This document shows, in pieces, positions 59,107-64,000 of a DNA stretch of 64,000 nucleotides. The position numbers and the translations under genes were made by a program. The notes beneath the pieces were generated by a model that saw only the letters and a program-made list of their open reading frames with translations, searched no databases and was not told the DNA's origin. The stretch is from Anthonomus grandis grandis (Eukaryota > Arthropoda > Insecta > Coleoptera > Curculionidae), in assembly GCF_022605725.1 (NCBI RefSeq), contig NC_065558.1, positions 6,510,001-6,574,000 of the forward strand, read 5' to 3'. How positions within the stretch are numbered: position 1 is the first letter of the stretch; every line of letters starts with the position of its first letter.

Positions 59107-60415
59107 CTAAAATCTATCCGAAAAAAATTCAGTTATTTCATAATAGCCCTTTGCAACTAAGAGTTTTTTAACGCGTTTTCTAAAAAGTTTCCAGCTACCT
59201 ATACCTTTCAAATCTGCAGGAAAATGATTAAAGAGTTTTTTGCCATCAAATATAAAAGTTGTATCATTAGCTCGTCGACTGCTATATTCATTTCTATTAG
59301 TTGTGTTCACATTTCTAAATTTCTTATGAACGAGGCAAACAGATTCCAATATAAATAAGGCAGGAAGGGTTAGGATTTTTTGAGTGATAAATAGCTGTTT
59401 GCAAGACCCTCTCATACTCACATTACACAGACGTCGGATCGCTCGCTCTCTTTTGCAAAACAAAAACACTATTAAATAAGTAATGTGTGCATGCACCCCA
59501 GAAACACAAACCATACCTTAAATGGGACTCAATTAAAGAAAAATAAACATTTCTCGCCATGTCAAAATCAACCTCTCCTGCGTCCACTTTAAGAGCATAA
59601 CAATTCAATCTACACAATTGCGTGATATGGCTCTCAAATTTTAGTTTATTATCAATAAATAAACCTAAAAATTTATTTTCGTCTAAGTTGTTTAGAATGT
59701 GATTCTCCAAAAACACTTCAATTGATTTCAACAATATCTCTGTTAACTGTGGTATTTAGATTCATCGCACCCGCGTCACGTCATAAAATTGTTGAATCAT
59801 CCGCAAACTGAATGAATTTACCTGAGATCCTAAGATTGGCCATGTCATTAATATAAATGAGGAATAGGAGTGGCCCAAGAACTGAACCCTGAGGAACACC
59901 ATATGAGTCACAAGCTGCTCCCTTGAAAGGGCACCATCCACAGAAACACTCTGCATTCTAGTATGCAAATAAGACCCAAACCACTGAATCCATACCGCTC
60001 AAGCTTCAACAGCAATATTTTGTGACTAACAGAGTCAAATGCTTTGGTCAAGTCACAAAACACTGCTGCAGCAATATCACCACTGTTCAAGCTCAAAAAT
60101 AAGGACTCAAAGAATGAAAAGATTGCGTCTGATGTTCTCTTGGCACTTTGAAACTCAAATTGCTTCGATCTTATAATTTGCTTTTCAGCTATATAGCTAA
60201 TATGACATAAGTCGTTTTTTAACCAATTTCTCGATGATTTTTGAGAGGGTGGAAAGCAATGCTATTGGTCTGTAAGAAGAGGGTGATTTTGAAGCTCCCC
60301 CCTTAAACAAAGGCATGATTCTGGCTACTTTAAGACAATTGGGAAATTGACCATTATTGAAAGAATGATTAATTGCCGATACAAGTAGCTCCAGTGCCAA
60401 ATCACATCTGCAGAT
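59107..60415 (-). mobile_element. Decayed LINE (Jockey/CR1-like RT and C-terminus)
   Basis: Read on the - strand from about 60400: FKGGASKSPSSYRPIALLST (RT fingers), AAAVFCDLTKAFDSVSH (motif A, ~60040), a GVPQGSVLGPLL-like block (~59890), an FADD-like block (~59800), KFLGLFIDNKLKFESHI (~59650), YFSLIESHLRYGLCFWG (~59540) and AIRRLCN...KKLFNHFPADLKG (to 59107). The domains appear in the canonical order in at least five frames, with many shifts. It is 5'-truncated within the RT. The C-terminal part matches the fragment at 15950-16920. Confidence 0.9.
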
Positions 60416-60439
60416 TAAAAAAATATTTACATTGGTAGT

Positions 60440-60595
60440 AAAGTTATTTAAAAAAAAAGTTCATTCCATTAAACGGACATGCGGACATTTTATCCGATTT
60501 TTATAGTTGAAGCTCAACCAAAAATGTACATCTGGTGTAAACCAAAAAAAAACATTTATCTAACCATCGCGTGTTGCTTGGGAGGTTTCTTTTTT
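60440..60595 (-). repeat. Dispersed repeat fragment, inverted copy of 31715-31860
   Basis: Shares CATGCGGACATTTTATCC, TTGAAGCTCAACC, ATGTACATCT-GTGTAAACC and CCATCG-GTGTTGCTTGGGA with 31715-31860 in inverted orientation. Confidence 0.75.
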
Positions 60596-60737
60596 CCTAA
60601 AGTCTTAAAAGAAAAGTGTTATTTCTGATATTCAAGACCACAGTATTTTAATTAAATTGTTAAAAAAATTTTAATATAAGCATTTTCTTTCGATATTGCC
60701 TAGATTAGAATTTATTCTACTAATTTTGAATAATTTA

Positions 60738-61240
60738 TGATAATAATCATAGGGTTAATTTTTTGGATTCCTTTAGTTTTTATCACCGACTTTTGGTTTA
60801 TTTCTTCATTTTTTTTGCTTATAAGGTCTATTATTATAATAAACTTAATCAATAATTTTGAAATTTTAACTTATTTTATAGACCTAGATTTATTATATTT
60901 TAATTTTCTTGAGATTTTGAGTTTGTGGTTTAATATTTTTAGCAAGAGAAAATTTATTTAAAAAAAATTATTATTGAAAATTATTTTATTTAAATAAATT
61001 TAAAAAAATACATAAAAAATAACATATTTTTAATTATTGGTTGAGGTAATCAACAACTGAACGTTTAATTGCTGGGGTGTATTTATTATTAATGTCTTTA
61101 CCAGTAATGGCAGCTTTAGTTTGATATATACCCCTTCTTTATTTTTTTAATTTATTTTTTGTATTTGTGTGTAAATATAGTATTTCTTGTAGAAAATTCA
61201 ATATATGGATTCCTAAGACTCATGTTACTATTTGATTAAT
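60738..61240 (+). pseudogene. ND4: NUMT: nuclear copy of mitochondrial ND4
   Basis: The N-terminal part (60737-60961) reads GLIFWIPLVF, LLYFNFLEILSLW and similar, matching the start of insect NADH dehydrogenase subunit 4. Further on come GWGNQ and ERLIAGVYLL, the conserved ND4 GWGxQPERL-AG-YLLF motif, then SLPVMAALVWYI and NIWIPKTHV (ND4: LWLPKAHV). TGA at 61042-61044 and 61122-61124 falls where ND4 has Trp, so the sequence was written in mitochondrial code. Frameshifts and deletions show it is a non-functional nuclear insertion. Its AT content exceeds the flanks. Confidence 0.88.
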
Positions 61241-62269
61241 CATGTTTAAAAAGCCTTTTGCTGAAATACAGAACAAAACGAAATTGTTTCATCAATACTC
61301 TTGGCAGCACCGCAGTAAAAATGATTGACATTGACAGCAAACATAATATACGACGTTGCCGAGTTTAAATTTTGTTTGCAACAGTGTTGTCTAGTTCATC
61401 ATTTTCATGTTGCATGAGACTCCCTGTATAGAGTATTTTGTCTCTGGATCGGTATTTACTTTACTAATTCCCCCTTGTACCGACAAAAACACACCTTCTT
61501 ACACGACAATCGGATTACCGAGCTGATGATACTGTACAACGATCAAAGTATCGAAGATCGAAACGATAAATATATACATAAGAAGACACCTAATCCTGAG
61601 GCCCTTTCGAAAAGGTGAACATAAGGATTCCCTTTTGCACAATAAAGGAACGAGGAGGCATTTTAAACTGATACCTTTTAAGGCTTTATGAACCGTGTAA
61701 TGTGGAAATTAGAGAGGTATAGGCCGGTATTTAGATCGTATGGGCACGTATTGTAGGTATGTAGTTCGAGAGCGAAAAATCAGTGAAAATTTTTTTATGG
61801 GGTCCATCAGTTCAGCCCTTATTAGACGCCCGCGGGGTGCACATCGACCCCCCCTTACGTCACGTCAACGGTTAACAATCGCGATCGCAGCACGACCCCT
61901 TCATTGACGTGTCAAAGGTGCCGAAGTGCAAAATGGGAAAGAGCGAGTGAAGAAAAAAAGAAAAAAGAATAAAAATATAGGACGAGGGTCGCCCTATTTG
62001 TGTTTATGATGCCCCCCGGGTCGATTCGAAGTTTAGCCACGTTTTTGTTACTGTATTTCTATATAAAATATATATATATACGTGTATGCCACGGGCATAT
62101 GTCGGATTCGGATAATAAGCTTAGAAAGTTTTAACTGACGTTTTTATGTTATTTTGAAAAGTCGACAGGTTTTGAAATCGTTGATTGATTTCGCTCTTGA
62201 CTTTTATTTGTTTCTTTGCTTTTTTTTTCGAATGAATATGATTTGCTAAGTTTACACGTACCCTTAAGT
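61241..62269. other. Intergenic island, no gene recognised
   Basis: 61430-62050 is GC-richer, with a TTACGTCACGTCA bZIP/CRE-like word near 61855, CGATCGC words and a CCCCCCGGGTCGA stretch. There are no splice-bounded open frames I can support. It may contain a promoter or regulatory region of a neighbouring gene. Confidence 0.35.
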
Positions 62270-63260
62270 CGACAATAAATTAACATATATATGAATTCCA
62301 AAGCCTGAAAGACTTGATGGGAACTTATTTCAAATGCCTGGGAAACATAAAAAGAGGTCTGGAAGAGAGAAGATGATTTTTTTCTCTGGAAAACTTTAAA
62401 AATTTTAACGGCATTTAAAGTAATTAACAAAAGCCTGAAAAACAAGATAATTTACCTAAAAGATATGAGCAATTACTTCTACGAAAGGAATACAAAGTAA
62501 TAGTAATTACCTGGAATAAATTGAAAAATTCTTCAAAAACATACGAAAAGTTATTTGTCCGTACCTGGCAATAATCAGAAAATTACATGAAATTCCTGAA
62601 AATTATAAAAAATTAGGAATTACGCAGAATTATTTATTAGTCGCAGAACGTTGACCACAAAGTTTTTATTTTTGAGTTTTCTTTTCCTATTTTTCTTTTT
62701 TTTATTATACATCATATCAACTATCTGGAAAAAACAGGGAATTACTTTAGGGTGTATGTTGAACAATGAACTTTAAACTTCCTGGAAAAATTGAACTGAT
62801 TCCATTTATTCTATTTTTTTTTAAATTAGTAATCATTACAACTGCCTGGAAGAGATAAAAAAACCACTTCCATCCAGATAAACAGTTTTCAACTCTCTAG
62901 AAAAATTTGAAATGATTTCAACTATCTGAAAATAATGAAGAATTACTCTCAGAATGTTCAGCATAGAATTTTCTAATTTTGAGTTTTATTTTTCAATTTT
63001 TTCTGCTAACTAAACTACCTGTAAAAATAAGGAATTACTCCCAGGCAGTTGAACAATTAACCTTTTAACTCCCTGAAATTTAAATAATATTTTTTTAGAA
63101 ATTATGCAATGAATTTTCATTTCTCTGGAAAAATTCGAGTTGGCTTCAACTGCTTGAAAGAAATAAGAAATTACTTCCAGGCAGTTGAGCAATAACTTTT
63201 TAACTCTCTAAAAAAATTTGAAATACCTAAATACCTAAAAATATATGAGAAGTTACTCCC
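62270..63260. repeat. Irregular GCCTGG-family array
   Basis: TGCCTGGAA and TTCCAGGCAGTTGA-type words recur (ACTGCCTGGAAGAGA near 62861, CCCAGGCAGTTGAAC near 63041, TTCCAGGCAGTTGAGC near 63176), along with CTCTGGAAAA and CCTGGAATAAA variants. Spacings are 40-140 with no fixed period. AACTTTTTAACTCTCT-like modules repeat at 63065 and 63200. Confidence 0.75.
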
Positions 63261-63320
63261 AGAAAGTTGAACACAGAATTTCCTATTATCGAGTTTTTTT
63301 TTTGTTAATTAATTTAACTA

Positions 63321-64000
63321 CGAGGGCGGGTCAATAAGTCCGTGACTGTTTGAATTTCCCGCCCTTTAATGGAAATGGCACTCTGCTCCTGTCAACAGAC
63401 ACTGTCAAAATTTGAACAAGCTGCGTCATTTAGTTTGTGTTTGACAGCTATTGATAGCAGACTACCACTCGTTTTGAGAAGAAAATGGAAAAAAGTGAAT
63501 TTCGTGTGCTCATTAAGCATTATTTTTTCCGGAAAAAAACCATCACCTAAACCAAGGCTAAGCTTGATAAATATTATGGGGACTCTGCAGCATCCATTTC
63601 CATGGTAAAGAAGTGGTTTACTGAATTTCGATCTGGCCGTACAAGCACGGAAGATGCCGAACGTTCTGGACGCCCAGTCGAGGTCTCTACATCCAAAACA
63701 ATCGAAAAAATTCACGATATGGTTTTAGCCGATCGGAGATTGAAAATGAGAGAGATTGTGGAAGCCATAGGCATCTCACATGGTTCAGTAGTTTCAATTT
63801 TGAATGATCATTTGAGTATGAGAAAGCTTTCCGCAAAATGGGTGCCGCGTTTGCTCACAATCGATCACAAACGCAACCGTGTGACAATTTCCCAGGAGTG
63901 TTTGGCGTTATTCAACCGCAATATGGACGAATTTTTGCGTCGTTTCGTCACCGTGGACGAAACGTGGATCCACCATAACACGCCGGAGACCAAACAGCAG
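63321..64000 (+). mobile_element. 5' part of a classical mariner, cut by the window end
   Basis: Begins CGAGGGCGGGTCAATAAGTC immediately after TA (63319-63320), a mariner-type terminal repeat, and runs off the window. It encodes a mariner transposase on the same strand. Confidence 0.93.
63484..64000 (+). pseudogene. Mariner transposase, one in-frame stop, 3' end beyond window
   Basis: ATG 63484 starts MEKSEFRVLIKHYF. One TAA at 63547-63549 (codon 22) interrupts the frame; otherwise it stays open for 150 codons to the window edge. Recognisable parts are DKYYGDSA, VKKWFTEFRSGRTSTEDAER and SGRPVEV (the paired HTH and GRPR-like linker), HGSVVSILND, and the first catalytic motif VTVDETWIHH at about 63950-63980. 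The remaining catalytic residues lie outside. The single substitution makes this copy recent. Confidence 0.9.

Overview
The window is nuclear DNA of an insect, probably a beetle (order not proven). It is AT-rich, has short exons separated by very long introns, and is dense in decayed transposons. One host gene is clear: the single-copy CBF-beta orthologue (protein big brother, partner of Runx/Runt factors). It lies on the + strand from 6744 to 46596 in three phase-0 coding exons (6744-6911, 15614-15802, 46291-46596). These are joined by GT-AG introns of about 8.7 kb and 30.5 kb and encode 220 residues. A TATA-less promoter with initiator and DPE-like sequences probably lies near 6595.

Almost everything else is intronic or flanking repeat. 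Intron 1 holds a Tc1/mariner DD41D element with ~300-bp terminal inverted repeats (7545-9352), a satellite-like block, and a complete but decayed hAT element with its 8-bp target duplication (10555-12760). Intron 2 holds five or six LINE fragments: 15950-16920, 16930-17470, 18684-20136 with an 18-bp target duplication, an RLE-type fragment beside a (TAA)n tract at 23697-24350, and 26500-28070. It also holds a foldback inverted repeat, a decayed mariner-like element at 42976-44136, and long arrays built on the word CTGCCTGGAA.

Downstream of the gene are a 545-bp MITE, a pogo/Tigger element (48198-49835), a tandem array with a ~470-bp period (50185-53640), a second and nearly intact DD41D element with ~520-bp TIRs (56293-58712), and a possible unrecognised host exon on the - strand (58799-58920). 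Further on are a decayed LINE, a nuclear copy of mitochondrial ND4 (60738-61240), and the 5' part of a classical mariner running off the window (63321-64000).

The most unusual signal is a family of very short palindromic units ending in TTCCAGGCAGTT...AACTGCCTGGAA. They occur singly across the window and as arrays with periods of about 88, 191 and 806 bp. One 85-bp unit is cleanly inserted into a LINE reverse-transcriptase frame and is flanked by a 7-bp direct repeat (ATAAATT). That suggests the arrays descend from a tiny mobile element. I see no autonomous partner for it in this window.
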